Positions 47,428-55,850 of a stretch of DNA of 64,000 nt are shown here, piece after piece. The stretch lies in contig NZ_FOET01000006.1 of the NCBI RefSeq assembly GCF_900110735.1, positions 124,001-188,000 on the forward strand, in the 5' to 3' direction. A model generated the notes under the pieces. That model searched no databases. It was not told where the DNA came from and saw only the letters and a program-made list of their open reading frames with translations. Position 1 is the stretch's first letter. Every line of letters starts with the position of its first letter. Position numbers and translations under genes: made by a program. This DNA is from Streptomyces radiopugnans. Its GTDB lineage: Bacteria > Actinomycetota > Actinomycetes > Streptomycetales > Streptomycetaceae.

Positions 47428-48306
47428 GTGGGTGACAACCAGAACCTCCTGGCGGAGCAGCGGCGCGCGCTCATCCTGGAGGAGGTCAGGCGCCGCGGCG
47501 GGGCGCGGGTCAACGAGCTGACCCGCAGGCTCAACGTCTCGGACATGACCGTGCGCCGCGATCTGGACGCGCTGGCGCGGCAGGGCGTGCTGGAGAAGGT
47601 GCACGGCGGTGCGGTGCCGGTGTCGGGGGCGAGCACGCACGAGCCGGGGTTCGAGGCGAAGTCGTCGCTGGAGCAGGACGCCAAGGAGGACATCGCGCGG
47701 GCCGCGGCGGCGATGGCGGCACCGGGCGGCGCGATCGCGCTCTCCGGGGGGACAACGACGTACGCGCTGGCCCGGTGCCTGCTGGACGTGCCGGATCTGA
47801 CGGTGGTCACCAACTCGCTGCGGGTGGCGGACGTCTTCCACACCGCGCAGCGCGCGGACGCCTCGCGGAGCGGCCGTCCGGGGGCGGCGACGGTGGTGCT
47901 CACCGGCGGGGTGCGCACCCCGTCGGACTCCCTGGTGGGGCCGGTGGCGGACGCGGCGATCGGCTCGCTCCACTTCGACGTGCTCTTCCTCGGGGTGCAC
48001 GGCATATCCGCCGAGGCCGGACTGTCCACGCCCAATCTGGCCGAGGCGGAGACCAACCGCCGTCTGATGCGCTCCGCGCGGCGGGTGGTGGTCGTCGCCG
48101 ACCACACCAAGTGGGGGACGGTGGGCCTGAGTTCGTTCGCCTCCCTGGCGGAGGTGGACACGCTGGTGACCGACGGCGGCATGCCGGAGCGAACGCGCGC
48201 GGAGATCCGCGAGGCGCTGCCGGAACTGGACCTGGTGGTGGCGGAGGGAGGGCCCGTCGAGCAGGGCCTGAGCCTCGGCGAGGAGCGGCAGGGGACCGGC
48301 CCCTGA
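47428..48306 (+). CDS. DeoR-family transcriptional regulator
   Basis: A 292-residue DeoR-family repressor. The N-terminal winged helix is at about residues 8-60 (EEVRRRGGARVNELTRRLNV, SDMTVRRDLDALARQGVLEK, VHGGAV), followed by the sugar-phosphate-binding DeoRC domain with ALSGGTTTYALARCL, VVTNSLRVADVF, VVLTGGVRTPSDSLVGP and HTKWGTVGLSSFA. The GTG at 47428 (VGDNQNLLAEQRRAL) is preferred over an ATG at 47350 because conserved sequence begins there and AAGGGACGG precedes it. Such proteins usually sense a phosphorylated sugar. No sugar operon is adjacent. It is divergent from the membrane hydrolase. Confidence 0.9.
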   Translation: MGDNQNLLAEQRRALILEEVRRRGGARVNELTRRLNVSDMTVRRDLDALARQGVLEKVHGGAVPVSGASTHEPGFEAKSSLEQDAKEDIARAAAAMAAPGGAIALSGGTTTYALARCLLDVPDLTVVTNSLRVADVFHTAQRADASRSGRPGAATVVLTGGVRTPSDSLVGPVADAAIGSLHFDVLFLGVHGISAEAGLSTPNLAEAETNRRLMRSARRVVVVADHTKWGTVGLSSFASLAEVDTLVTDGGMPERTRAEIREALPELDLVVAEGGPVEQGLSLGEERQGTGP

Positions 48307-48387
48307 GGCGCCGGCCGGGGCGCGCGGGACGGTGCCGGGCCCGGAGGTGGTGTTCCCGGGGCGCGCGCGCCGCCGGGCGCGTGCCGC

Positions 48388-48413
48388 GGTGCGCGTAGTG
48401 GGGTACGCGCACC
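48388..48413. terminator. Hairpin after the DeoR gene
   Basis: Perfect 10-bp stem (48388-48397 with 48404-48413) with a six-base loop, about 80 bases past the DeoR stop. A short (GGACA)-type repeat follows at 48453-48480. Confidence 0.55.
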
Positions 48414-48557
48414 CTGGCGCGTCGGCCCCGGCGGGTGCAGACTTCATGACAGGGCAGGACAGGACAGGACGGACAGGGCAGCACCCGGTGGGGGTGGCGC
48501 CGGTGACGGCCCGGCCGTGAGGCGGGCCGGCGGTGACGAGGTGGGAGGCGTTGCGCT

Positions 48558-48917
48558 GTGGCGGAGCCCGAGTTCAGTGCCACCGGAGTGCGGATAGCCC
48601 GGTGGCTGCGGTCCCTCACCCGGGCCGGGCAGGTCGTCGTCCGCGACGGGCGGCTGGTGCTGCTGACCAGTTACGGCCGTGAGATCGACAGCGCGCCGGT
48701 GGAGCAGGTCCGCGTCAGCGAGCCGTGGTACGCCGCGCGCGGACGGGCCCTGGCGGCCGTCAACGGCACCTGGTACGCGCTGCGCCTGAAGGGGCAGACG
48801 AGCGACGGTCTGGTGGCCGCGCTGCGCGGTGCCCGCGCCCGGGCGAGCGGGGCGCCGGGGAGGTCCGGGGCGGCGAAGGTCGCGGCGAAGCGGCGCGCGG
48901 CCCCGGCCGACGGCTGA
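48558..48917 (+). CDS. Small conserved hypothetical protein
   Basis: A 119-residue basic protein without membrane helix or signal peptide. The core, about residues 1-85, is a compact alpha/beta pattern (FSATGVRIARWLRSLTRAGQ, VVRDGRLVLLTSYGREIDSA, VRVSEPWYAARGRALAAVNG, TWYALRLKG) and the tail is Arg/Ala/Lys-rich. I do not recognise a functional family. The GTG at 48558 follows GGGAGG. It lies between a DeoR regulator and the HATPase-fold gene, in the same direction as both. Confidence 0.7.
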   Translation: MAEPEFSATGVRIARWLRSLTRAGQVVVRDGRLVLLTSYGREIDSAPVEQVRVSEPWYAARGRALAAVNGTWYALRLKGQTSDGLVAALRGARARASGAPGRSGAAKVAAKRRAAPADG

Positions 48918-49132
48918 GGCGCCCGGGACCCGGGGCCGGAGCCCGGTCCGGGGCCCGGTGGGCGCCCACCGGGGTGCGCCTGCCGTGGTGCGCCCACCCG
49001 GAAAGGTCGCCTGATTTGCACCTTTTCATCACCTGAATCACGCTGATGTCTATGCCGTAGCGGCCGTCAGAGTGCCCGACGCCCTCCTTCCGCGGTCCGG
49101 ACACCTCCAACTCTCACCAGGGAGCCGCAGTC

Positions 49133-49552
49133 GTGATCAGTCACCCCAGCGCGTCCGGCCGGCAGCGGACGGTGGAGTTCCAGGCGCTGCCCTCTCGAAC
49201 CGGTCAGATCCGCCGCATCGTGTCGGCCCAACTGCGTTACTGGAAGCTGGAGGCGCTCGTCGGCCCGGCCGCCGACGGCGTCACCGAACTGCTGGCGGGA
49301 GCCCTCCGGCAGACGGGCCCGAACGGGCGCTGCACCGTGGAGATCGCGCTGCTCCTCGACCGGTTGACGATCTCCGTGCGCGACCACGCGCCGCAGCTCT
49401 CCCCCGCCCATGCCATGGGGGCGCTCCTCGCGGGCGAACGCTCGCCGGCCCGGAGCGGCGGTACCGGCCGGGCCGCGCGGATCACCCTGCCGGTGCCGGC
49501 GCCCGCCTCGCCGGGCCCTGCGGCCCGGCCCGAACCACTGCCGCGCGCCTGA
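49133..49552 (+). CDS. HATPase_c-fold protein (anti-sigma-factor-like), degenerate
   Basis: A 139-residue protein similar to the RsbW/SpoIIAB-like ATP-binding proteins frequent in Streptomyces. The first part is clear: FQALPSRTGQIRRIVSAQLR, YWKLEALVGPAADGVTELL and CTVEIALLLDRLTISVRDHA. In this family the N-box reads ELxxNxxxH, but here it is TELLAGALRQ with no asparagine, and the later glycine-rich ATP-lid motif is not present; instead the C-terminus is an Ala/Pro-rich tail. It probably does not bind ATP in the usual way. The GTG at 49133 follows AGGGAG. It might still bind a partner such as an anti-anti-sigma factor. Confidence 0.7.
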   Translation: MISHPSASGRQRTVEFQALPSRTGQIRRIVSAQLRYWKLEALVGPAADGVTELLAGALRQTGPNGRCTVEIALLLDRLTISVRDHAPQLSPAHAMGALLAGERSPARSGGTGRAARITLPVPAPASPGPAARPEPLPRA

Positions 49553-49620
49553 CGGGCCCGGGGCCGGAGCCGGAAGCGGCCCCCGGTCCGTGGGGCCCGG
49601 TCGGCCCCGGTCAGCCCCGG

Positions 49621-50853
49621 TCAGCCCCGCGCCACCGTCATGGGATCGTCCAGGACCGGCTGCCAGGCGAGTTCGGCGGCGCCCACCAGGCCGCTGTAGT
49701 CCAGTGCGCAGGCGAGCACCGGCACCCCGCCGTCACGCCCCCACAGACTGCGCTCGGCGATGACGTTCTGCAGCCGCTCGGCGTCCGCCTCCAGCAGGGC
49801 GCGGTGCAGCCCGCCGAGGATGATCCGGTCCGGGTCGAGGATGTTGACCAGACCGGCCAGGCCCAGGCCGAGCCGGTCGATGAGCAGGTGCGCGGCGTCG
49901 CGCACGGCCGGGTCGGTGGCGTACTCCGTGCGCAGCAGCTCCAGGGCGCGCTTGAGCAGGCCGGTCTCCGGGCCGGGCTCGCGGCCGGCGGCCTCCAGGA
50001 AGGCCAGCGGGTCGGTCTCCACGTCCAGGCAGCCGCGTCCGCCGCAGTGGCAGGACCTGCCGTCCGGGTCCACGGTCAGATGGCCGACCTCCAGGGCCAG
50101 GCCCGAACTGCCGGTGTGCAGACGGCCGTCGAGGACGAGCGCGCCGCCGACGCCGCGGTGCCCGGTGGCCACGCACAGCAGGTCGCGGGCGCCGCGGCCC
50201 GCGCCGTGCCGGTGCTCGGCCAGGGCCACGAGGTTGACGTCGTTGGCGGCGAAACCGGTCGCGGGCGCGTCGCCGGACGGCCCGGTGACGCCTGCCTCGG
50301 CCAGGCAGCGGGTGAAGATCTCCCGCACCGGCGCCCCCGGGGGCCAGGCCAGGTGCAGCGGGTTGAGGGCGGTGCCCTCCGGCTCGGCGACGGCGGAGGG
50401 CACCGCCAGACCGGCGCCCAGACAGCGCCGCCCGGTCTCGCGCAGCAGCCCGGCCCCGGCGCCGACGACCTCGGTGAGGACCTGGGCCGGATCGGCCTCC
50501 ACGGTCACGGCGCCGGGCACGGTGGCGACGATCCGGCCGCCGAGCCCGACGAGGGCGGCACGGAACCCGTCGGCGTGCACCTGGGCCGCCAGGACGACCG
50601 GGCCCTCGGGGTCGACCGACAGCCGGTGGGAGGGACGGCCCTGGGAGCCGGCGGCGACGGCGGGCCTGGAGTCGACGGTGATCAGCCCGAGCGCCTCCAG
50701 CTCCGCGGCCACGGCTCCGGCGGTCGCCCGGGTCACGCCGAGTTCCGCGGTGAGCACGGCGCGCGTGGGCGCGCGTCCGGTGTGCACGAGTTCCAGCGCC
50801 GGGCCGAGGGCGCCGCGGCCTCTCTCCAGCTTTGTTGTACGCGTCGGGGTCAC
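49621..50853 (-). CDS. ROK-family transcriptional repressor
   Basis: A 410-residue ROK protein with a DNA-binding N-terminus. The winged helix is near residues 20-70 (APTRAVLTAELGVTRATAGA, VAAELEALGLI). The sugar-kinase-like part has VATGHRGVGGALVLDGRLHT and the zinc-type motif CHCGGRGCLDVETDP. The start at GTG 50853 is supported by CAGAAT on the coding strand six bases upstream, a leaderless arrangement. It is divergent from the isomerase-like gene with a 91-base gap containing a likely operator. The effector is probably a sugar, not identifiable here. Confidence 0.88.
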   Translation of the reverse strand: MTPTRTTKLERGRGALGPALELVHTGRAPTRAVLTAELGVTRATAGAVAAELEALGLITVDSRPAVAAGSQGRPSHRLSVDPEGPVVLAAQVHADGFRAALVGLGGRIVATVPGAVTVEADPAQVLTEVVGAGAGLLRETGRRCLGAGLAVPSAVAEPEGTALNPLHLAWPPGAPVREIFTRCLAEAGVTGPSGDAPATGFAANDVNLVALAEHRHGAGRGARDLLCVATGHRGVGGALVLDGRLHTGSSGLALEVGHLTVDPDGRSCHCGGRGCLDVETDPLAFLEAAGREPGPETGLLKRALELLRTEYATDPAVRDAAHLLIDRLGLGLAGLVNILDPDRIILGGLHRALLEADAERLQNVIAERSLWGRDGGVPVLACALDYSGLVGAAELAWQPVLDDPMTVARG

Positions 50854-50866
50854 CGTCCCATTCTGG

Positions 50867-50889
50867 CTTTGTATCCACCGCGAACAAAG
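50867..50889. promoter_or_regulatory. Candidate ROK operator in a short divergent promoter region
   Basis: CTTTGT (50867-50872) and ACAAAG (50884-50889) form an inverted repeat with an 11-base spacer, directly upstream of the ROK gene's own start. CTTTGTTGT recurs inside its first codons (50830-50838). The position fits autoregulation and perhaps control of the divergent gene. Confidence 0.5.
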
Positions 50890-50944
50890 CGGGGTGGTCC
50901 GACCGCCGCGAACGGGCCGCGGCGCGCCCTGGCACACTGCCTTC

Positions 50945-51715
50945 GTGGACATCGACCGCTACCTCGAAATCCTCCGGGAGGAAGGCGAGTTACTGCTCGC
51001 CGCGGCTCTGCGCGCGGGATGGGACGCCGAGGTCCCCGCCTGCCCCGGCTGGCGCGTCCGCGATCTGGTGACCCACCAGGGGACGGTCCACCGCTGGGCG
51101 GGCCGCATCGTCTCCGAGGGGCGCACCCGCGACGTGCCCGCGCCGGAGGCGGACGTGCCGGACGAGCTGCTGCCGGACTGGTTCGCCCGGGGGCACCGAA
51201 GGCTGCTGGCCGCGCTGCGGGAGGCCCCTGCGGACCTGGAGTGCTGGACGTTCCTGCGCGGGGCGCGCTCCCCCCTCGCCTTCTGGGCGCGGCGCCAGGC
51301 CCATGAGACGGCCGTCCACCGCGTCGACGCAGAACTGGCCTCGGGCCCGGACCTCTCCCCCGTGGACCCGCTCTTCGCCGCCGACGGGATCGACGAGCTC
51401 CTGGTCGGCTTCCACACCCGCCCCACCAGCCGGGTGCGCTCCGCCCGCCCCCGGGTCCTGCGGGTGACGGCACGGGGGTTCGCTCCGTGGACCCTCCGCC
51501 TCTCCCCGGAGCCGCCGGTGGTGAGCCGGGAGGAGGACGCGGCGGCGGACTGCGCCGTCACCGGAGAGGCCGCCGACCTCTACCTCGCGCTGTGGAACCG
51601 GCGGCCGTACGGGGAACGGGTGTCCGTCGAGGGGGACGCGGGGCTCGCCCGCCTGTGGCACGCCGACTCCGCCGTCCGGTGGAGCGACCCGGCTCCGGAG
51701 CGCGTGGACTCCTGA
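50945..51715 (+). CDS. Maleylpyruvate isomerase/mycothiol-dependent (TIGR03083-type) protein
   Basis: A 256-residue protein of the DinB-like, mycothiol-dependent maleylpyruvate isomerase family. The N-terminal helical bundle carries VPACPGWRVRDLVTHQGTVH and a later helix ARRQAHETAVHRVDAEL; the His residues in these (near 49 and in HETAVHRVD) would bind a metal. The C-terminal part (about 165-245) is the usual small second domain. The GTG at 50945 follows CACACT by six bases, a leaderless start. Codon 16 is TTA (50990-50992), so translation should need the bldA tRNA and be favoured late in development. Its reaction is unknown. Confidence 0.82.
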   Translation: MDIDRYLEILREEGELLLAAALRAGWDAEVPACPGWRVRDLVTHQGTVHRWAGRIVSEGRTRDVPAPEADVPDELLPDWFARGHRRLLAALREAPADLECWTFLRGARSPLAFWARRQAHETAVHRVDAELASGPDLSPVDPLFAADGIDELLVGFHTRPTSRVRSARPRVLRVTARGFAPWTLRLSPEPPVVSREEDAAADCAVTGEAADLYLALWNRRPYGERVSVEGDAGLARLWHADSAVRWSDPAPERVDS

Positions 51716-51823
51716 GGGGGCGTGCGGCGCCGGCCGCGGTGACGCGGATCGCCGGCCTTCGCGGGAAGATCCACTGGAACGCCGTCCAGGACGTAGGCTC
51801 ATTGGTGCGGCGAGGGAGGGCAC

Positions 51824-52612
51824 ATGGCTGAGGGTCTGCGATTCGAACTGCTCGGTCCGCTGCGAGCCTTGCGCGAGGGGGACGAGGTGCCGCTGGGGCC
51901 GCCCCGGCAGCAGGCGGTGCTCGCCGTCCTGCTGCTCCAGGAGGGGCGGCCGATGTCCTACGACGCGCTGGTGAGCGCGGTCTGGGGCTGCGAACCGCCC
52001 TCGCACGTGCGGAATCTGGCCCAGAAGTACGTCTCCGGTCTGCGCCGGGCCTTCGCGGCGGCGGGTGAGGGCTGCTCGTCCCCGGAACTGGTGTGGACCG
52101 GCAGCGGCTACCGGCTGGAGAACGCCGGGATCGACGATCTGGCGGAACGGCGGACACTGCTGCGCGAGGCGCTGTCCGCGCGCGAGTCGGGCGATCTGCA
52201 CCGGGCGGGCGCACTGGCGAGGGAGGCGGAGGAGCTGTGGCGCGGCGAGTTCGCCGAGGGCCTGGCCGGCCCCTACCTGGACGGTGAGCGGCGCCGCTGG
52301 GCGGAGAAGCGGCTGATGGTGCTGGAGACCCGGCTGGAGGGCGACCTGGAGCTGGGCCGGTACCGCGAGTGCGTCCACGAGCTGGCGCGGCAGGTGGCCC
52401 GGCATCCGCTGCGCGAGCGGCTGGTGGGACTTCTGATGCTGGCGCTGTACCGCTGCGACCGTTCCGCGGACGCGCTGCTGGCCTACGAGGAAGCCCGGCG
52501 CCGGCTCCTGGAGGAGCGGGGCGCGGAGCCCGGTCCCGCGCTGCGGGAGCTGCACGCGCGGATCGTGCGCCAGGACCCCTCGCTGCTGCCGGAGTCGGCG
52601 CTGGCGTCCTGA
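51824..52612 (+). CDS. SARP-like (AfsR/DnrI-type) regulator
   Basis: A 262-residue regulator of the Streptomyces antibiotic regulatory protein type. An OmpR-like winged helix covers residues 5-95 (FELLGPLRALREGDEVPLGP, PRQQAVLAVLLLQEGRPMSY, YVSGLRRAF), followed by a bacterial transcriptional activation domain, about 100-255 (LEGDLELGRYRECVHELARQ, HPLRERLVGLLMLALYR). It is a short SARP without ATPase domain. GGGAGGG precedes the ATG at 51824. SARPs usually activate an adjacent biosynthetic cluster, but none is seen nearby, so the target may be outside the window or the gene has another role. Confidence 0.88.
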   Translation: MAEGLRFELLGPLRALREGDEVPLGPPRQQAVLAVLLLQEGRPMSYDALVSAVWGCEPPSHVRNLAQKYVSGLRRAFAAAGEGCSSPELVWTGSGYRLENAGIDDLAERRTLLREALSARESGDLHRAGALAREAEELWRGEFAEGLAGPYLDGERRRWAEKRLMVLETRLEGDLELGRYRECVHELARQVARHPLRERLVGLLMLALYRCDRSADALLAYEEARRRLLEERGAEPGPALRELHARIVRQDPSLLPESALAS

Positions 52613-52677
52613 TCCCGGCCCGGCCCCGGGGAGGGAGCGGGAGCCCCGGCCGCCCGCGGCCAGGAGACCTCCTCGGA

Positions 52678-52983
52678 GCCGGTCAGTCCGACGGCGGCGG
52701 CCAGCCGGGTGACGGCGTGATCGAAGAACTCCTCGCGTGCGTCGACCAGTTGGTTGAACTGGCCGAACACCTCGAAGCCGATCAGGCCGAACAGCTGGGC
52801 CCAGGCCGCGATGAACCCCGCGGCCACGGGGGCGGGCAGGTCGGGGCCGAGCAGCTCCACGAGCCGGTCGGCGTCCTCGGCGGCGGGCCCGGGGACGGCC
52901 GGCGCGGACGCGCCGCCGGCGGGTTCGCGCAGGACTCCGGCCGCACGGGCGTCGCGGACGACGACGATCAGGGAGAGGCCGAC
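52678..52983 (-). pseudogene. Remnant of a TetR-family regulator (C-terminal half only)
   Basis: The minus-strand frame contains about 100 residues that look like the end of a TetR regulator: APVAAGFIAAWAQLFGLIGF, EVFGQFNQLVDAREEFFDHA, VTRLAAAVGL. No helix-turn-helix sequence, start codon or ribosome site precedes it, and the frame runs on into the opposite gene's 3' end without a stop near the expected terminus. It is best read as a decayed gene copy. It fills most of the 440-base gap between the SARP and geranylgeranyl reductase genes. Confidence 0.6.
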
Positions 52984-53056
52984 CGGCACCCCGTCTTCCG
53001 GATCACCCGGGAGGGATGAACCGGTGACCGGGGTGCCGGGAAGCGGCGCTCGGCGC

Positions 53057-54274
53057 TCAGCGGTCCATTCTCTCCAGGGCCCGCTGGGCCAGGGGGTGGG
53101 TGCGGACGAGCTCTCCGAGGGTGGTCGTCCCCCGGGTGATCCGCGCGAAGGCGTTCCACGCCGGGCGGAAGCCGGTGAGCACCGCGTGCAGCAGCTTCGG
53201 GCGGCGGGCGAAGACGGCGTGCATCCGGCTTCCCACGCCCATCTCCACACCCAGCCCCGACTTCACGGCGAAGGCGTAGTTGAGGGCCTGGCGGCGGGCG
53301 TCCACCGCGTCGTGCGCCTCGGCGACCCGCACCGCCCACTCCCCCGCCAGCCGCCCGGAGCGCAGGGCGAAGGAGATGCCCTCGCGCGTCCAGGGCTCCA
53401 GCAGCCCGGCCGCGTCCCCGCAGACCAGGACCCGGCCCCGGGTCAGCGGGGAGTCCGCCGAGCGGCAGCGGGTGAGGTGGCCCGAGGAGATCGCGGGCTC
53501 GAAGCCGGAGAGCCCGAGGCGGGCGATGAAGTCCTCCAGGTAGCGCTTGGTGGCCGCGCCCTCGCCGCGGGCGGAGATCACTCCCACCGTGAGCGTGTCG
53601 CCCTTGGGGAAGACCCATCCGTAACTGCCGGGCAGCGGACCCCAGTCGATGAGGACGCGGCCCGCCCAGTCCTCGGCCACCGTCGGCGGCACCGGGATCT
53701 CGGCCTCCAGCCCCAGGTCCACCTGGTCGAGCTTCACCCCGACATGGGCTCCTATCCGGCTGGCGCTGCCGTCCGCGCCGACCACGGCGCGGGCCAGGAC
53801 GGTGCGGCCGTCGGAGAGGACCACGGCCACGGTGCGCCGGTCGGGGACGGCCGGGCCGTGCTGCTCGACGCGGGTGACGGTGGCGCCCGTCCACAGCTCC
53901 GCGCCGGCCTTCTGCGCGGACTCCACCAGCGCGTGGTCGAACTCGGGCCGGTTGACCAGCCCGAACAGCATGTTCCGGGAGCGCCGGGTGCGGGCGAACC
54001 TGCCGTCCAGCGAGAAGGTCACCGCGTACACCCGGTCGCGCAGGGGCAGTTCGAAACCGGGCGGCAGGGCGTCCCTGGAAGGCCCGATGATGCCTCCGCC
54101 GCAGGTCTTGTAACGGGGGAGTTCCGCCTTCTCCAGGAGCAGGACCCGGCGCCCGGTGACGGCCGCGGCGTACGCCGCGGAGGCCCCGGCCGGCCCCGCT
54201 CCCACCACCACCACATCCCACACCGGGTTCTGCCGGTCCGTGTCCTCGGCGCCCTCGACGCTTTCCCTGCTCAC
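53057..54274 (-). CDS. Geranylgeranyl reductase-family FAD enzyme
   Basis: A 405-residue flavoprotein. The FAD motif VVVVGAGPAGASAAYAAA is at about residues 20-37, followed by the family signature LPRYKTCGGGIIG; VVGADGSASRIG and VLVCGDAAGLLEPWTREGIS complete the p-hydroxybenzoate-hydroxylase fold. Family members saturate double bonds of prenyl chains in lipids or quinones. The GTG at 54274 follows GGGAGCGG. It is divergent from the M20 peptidase with a 160-base gap. In actinomycetes the likely substrates are menaquinone or other polyprenyl side chains, but this is inferred. Confidence 0.87.
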   Translation of the reverse strand: MSRESVEGAEDTDRQNPVWDVVVVGAGPAGASAAYAAAVTGRRVLLLEKAELPRYKTCGGGIIGPSRDALPPGFELPLRDRVYAVTFSLDGRFARTRRSRNMLFGLVNRPEFDHALVESAQKAGAELWTGATVTRVEQHGPAVPDRRTVAVVLSDGRTVLARAVVGADGSASRIGAHVGVKLDQVDLGLEAEIPVPPTVAEDWAGRVLIDWGPLPGSYGWVFPKGDTLTVGVISARGEGAATKRYLEDFIARLGLSGFEPAISSGHLTRCRSADSPLTRGRVLVCGDAAGLLEPWTREGISFALRSGRLAGEWAVRVAEAHDAVDARRQALNYAFAVKSGLGVEMGVGSRMHAVFARRPKLLHAVLTGFRPAWNAFARITRGTTTLGELVRTHPLAQRALERMDR

Positions 54275-54434
54275 GTGTGTTACCGCTCCCGCTCGGCCGC
54301 TTCCGGTTACCGCCGCATCCTAGTGTCGCGGCCGCCCGGATCCCCCTGTGGGAGTATCGGCACCACACACCCGCCTGTACGCACGGTGATCCCGCCCACA
54401 GGCGCACAACGCAGCACCACGAAGGAGCGTTCCC

Positions 54435-55799
54435 ATGGCGCACGACGCCTTGGCAGCCACCGTAGCCTCGCTGATGCCCCGGGCCCGTACCGAACTCGGC
54501 GAGCTGGTGGCCTTCAAATCGGTCGCCGACCCGGCGCAGTTCCCGCCCGAGGAGTGCGCGGGGGCGGCTCGGTGGGTGGCGGACGCGCTGCGCGCCGAGG
54601 GCTTCACCGACGTGGCCCTGCTGGACACCCCGGACGGCACGCAGTCGGTCTACGGCTTCCTGCCCGGCCCGGCCGGCGCCCCCACCGTGCTGCTGTACGC
54701 CCACTACGACGTGCAGCCGCCGCTGGACGAGGCGGCCTGGCTCTCCCCGCCGTTCACGCTGACCGAGCGCGACGGGCGGTGGTACGGGCGCGGTGCCGCC
54801 GACTGCAAGGGCGGCTTCATCATGCACCTGCTCGCACTGCGCGCCCTGAAGGCGAACGGCGGGGTGCCGGTGAACGTCAAGGTGATCGCCGAGGGCTCCG
54901 AGGAGATGGGCATGGGGGGCCTGGAGCTCTACGCCGAGGCGCATCCGGAGCTGCTGGCCGCCGACAGCATCGTCATCGGGGACTCCGGCAACTTCCGTGC
55001 CGGTCTGCCGACCGTCACCGCGACGCTGCGCGGGATGACCATGCTGAAGGTCCGGGTGGACACCCTGGAGGGCAACCTGCACTCCGGCCAGTTCGGCGGC
55101 GCCGCCCCGGACGCGCTCGCCGCGCTCATCCGGATGCTGGACTCGCTGCGCGCCGAGGACGGCTCGACGACCGTCGACGGGCTGGCCTCTGACTCCGTCT
55201 GGGAGGGCCTGCAGTACCCGGAGGAGGACTTCCGCAGGGACGCCAGGGTGCTCGACGGAGTCGAGCTGATCGGCTCGGGCACCGTCGCCGACCGCATCTG
55301 GGCCCGCCCCGCCGTCACCGTCCTCGGCATCGACTGCCCGCCCGTCGTCGGCGCCACCCCGTCGGTGCAGGCGAGCGCCCGGGCGCTGATCAGCCTGCGG
55401 GTGCCGCCGGGCACGGACGCCGCCGAGGCCACCAGGCTGCTCACCGCCCATCTGGAGTCCCACATCCCCTGGGGCGCGCGGCTGGCCGTGGAGCAGGTGG
55501 GCCAGGGCCAGCCGTTCAGCGCGGACACCACCAGCCCGGCGTACACCGCGATGGCCGAGGCGATGCGCGAGGCGTACGACGGCGCCGAGATGGCCACCGC
55601 GGGCATGGGCGGCTCGATCCCGCTGTGCGACACCCTGGGCAGGCTCTACCCCAAGGCGGAGATCCTGCTGATCGGCCTGAGCGAGCCGGAGGCGCAGATC
55701 CACGCGGTCAACGAGAGCGTCTCCCCGGACGAGCTGCGGCGGCTGTCGGTGGTCGAGGCGCTGTTCCTGCGCAAGTACGCCGAGACCGTGCGCGGCTGA
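54435..55799 (+). CDS. M20-family dipeptidase
   Basis: A 454-residue zinc peptidase of the M20 family. Metal ligands are visible in LLYAHYDVQPP (His89, Asp91), GRGAADCKGGF (Asp near 123), EGSEEMGMGG (Glu-Glu near 155) and SIVIGDSGNF. A dimerisation domain is inserted at about residues 195-350 (TVTATLRGMTMLKVRVDTLE, GNLHSGQFGG). Family members cut dipeptides or acylated amino acids in the cytoplasm. GAAGGAG precedes the ATG at 54435. It appears to be monocistronic. Confidence 0.92.
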   Translation: MAHDALAATVASLMPRARTELGELVAFKSVADPAQFPPEECAGAARWVADALRAEGFTDVALLDTPDGTQSVYGFLPGPAGAPTVLLYAHYDVQPPLDEAAWLSPPFTLTERDGRWYGRGAADCKGGFIMHLLALRALKANGGVPVNVKVIAEGSEEMGMGGLELYAEAHPELLAADSIVIGDSGNFRAGLPTVTATLRGMTMLKVRVDTLEGNLHSGQFGGAAPDALAALIRMLDSLRAEDGSTTVDGLASDSVWEGLQYPEEDFRRDARVLDGVELIGSGTVADRIWARPAVTVLGIDCPPVVGATPSVQASARALISLRVPPGTDAAEATRLLTAHLESHIPWGARLAVEQVGQGQPFSADTTSPAYTAMAEAMREAYDGAEMATAGMGGSIPLCDTLGRLYPKAEILLIGLSEPEAQIHAVNESVSPDELRRLSVVEALFLRKYAETVRG

Positions 55800-55850
55800 C
55801 CGGCCGTCGGCGCGCGGCGCCGGGTCCGCGCACCGGGCGGGTCCCGGCCG

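Noticed and set aside
48453-48480. GGACA-type short repeat
   Set aside because: Only a few imperfect units in a non-coding gap; too short and irregular to be called a CRISPR or functional array.
51824-52612. SARP gene as the marker of a biosynthetic gene cluster in this window
   Set aside because: No polyketide, peptide-synthetase, terpene or RiPP genes are present in the flanking sequence; the geranylgeranyl-reductase gene alone is not enough.
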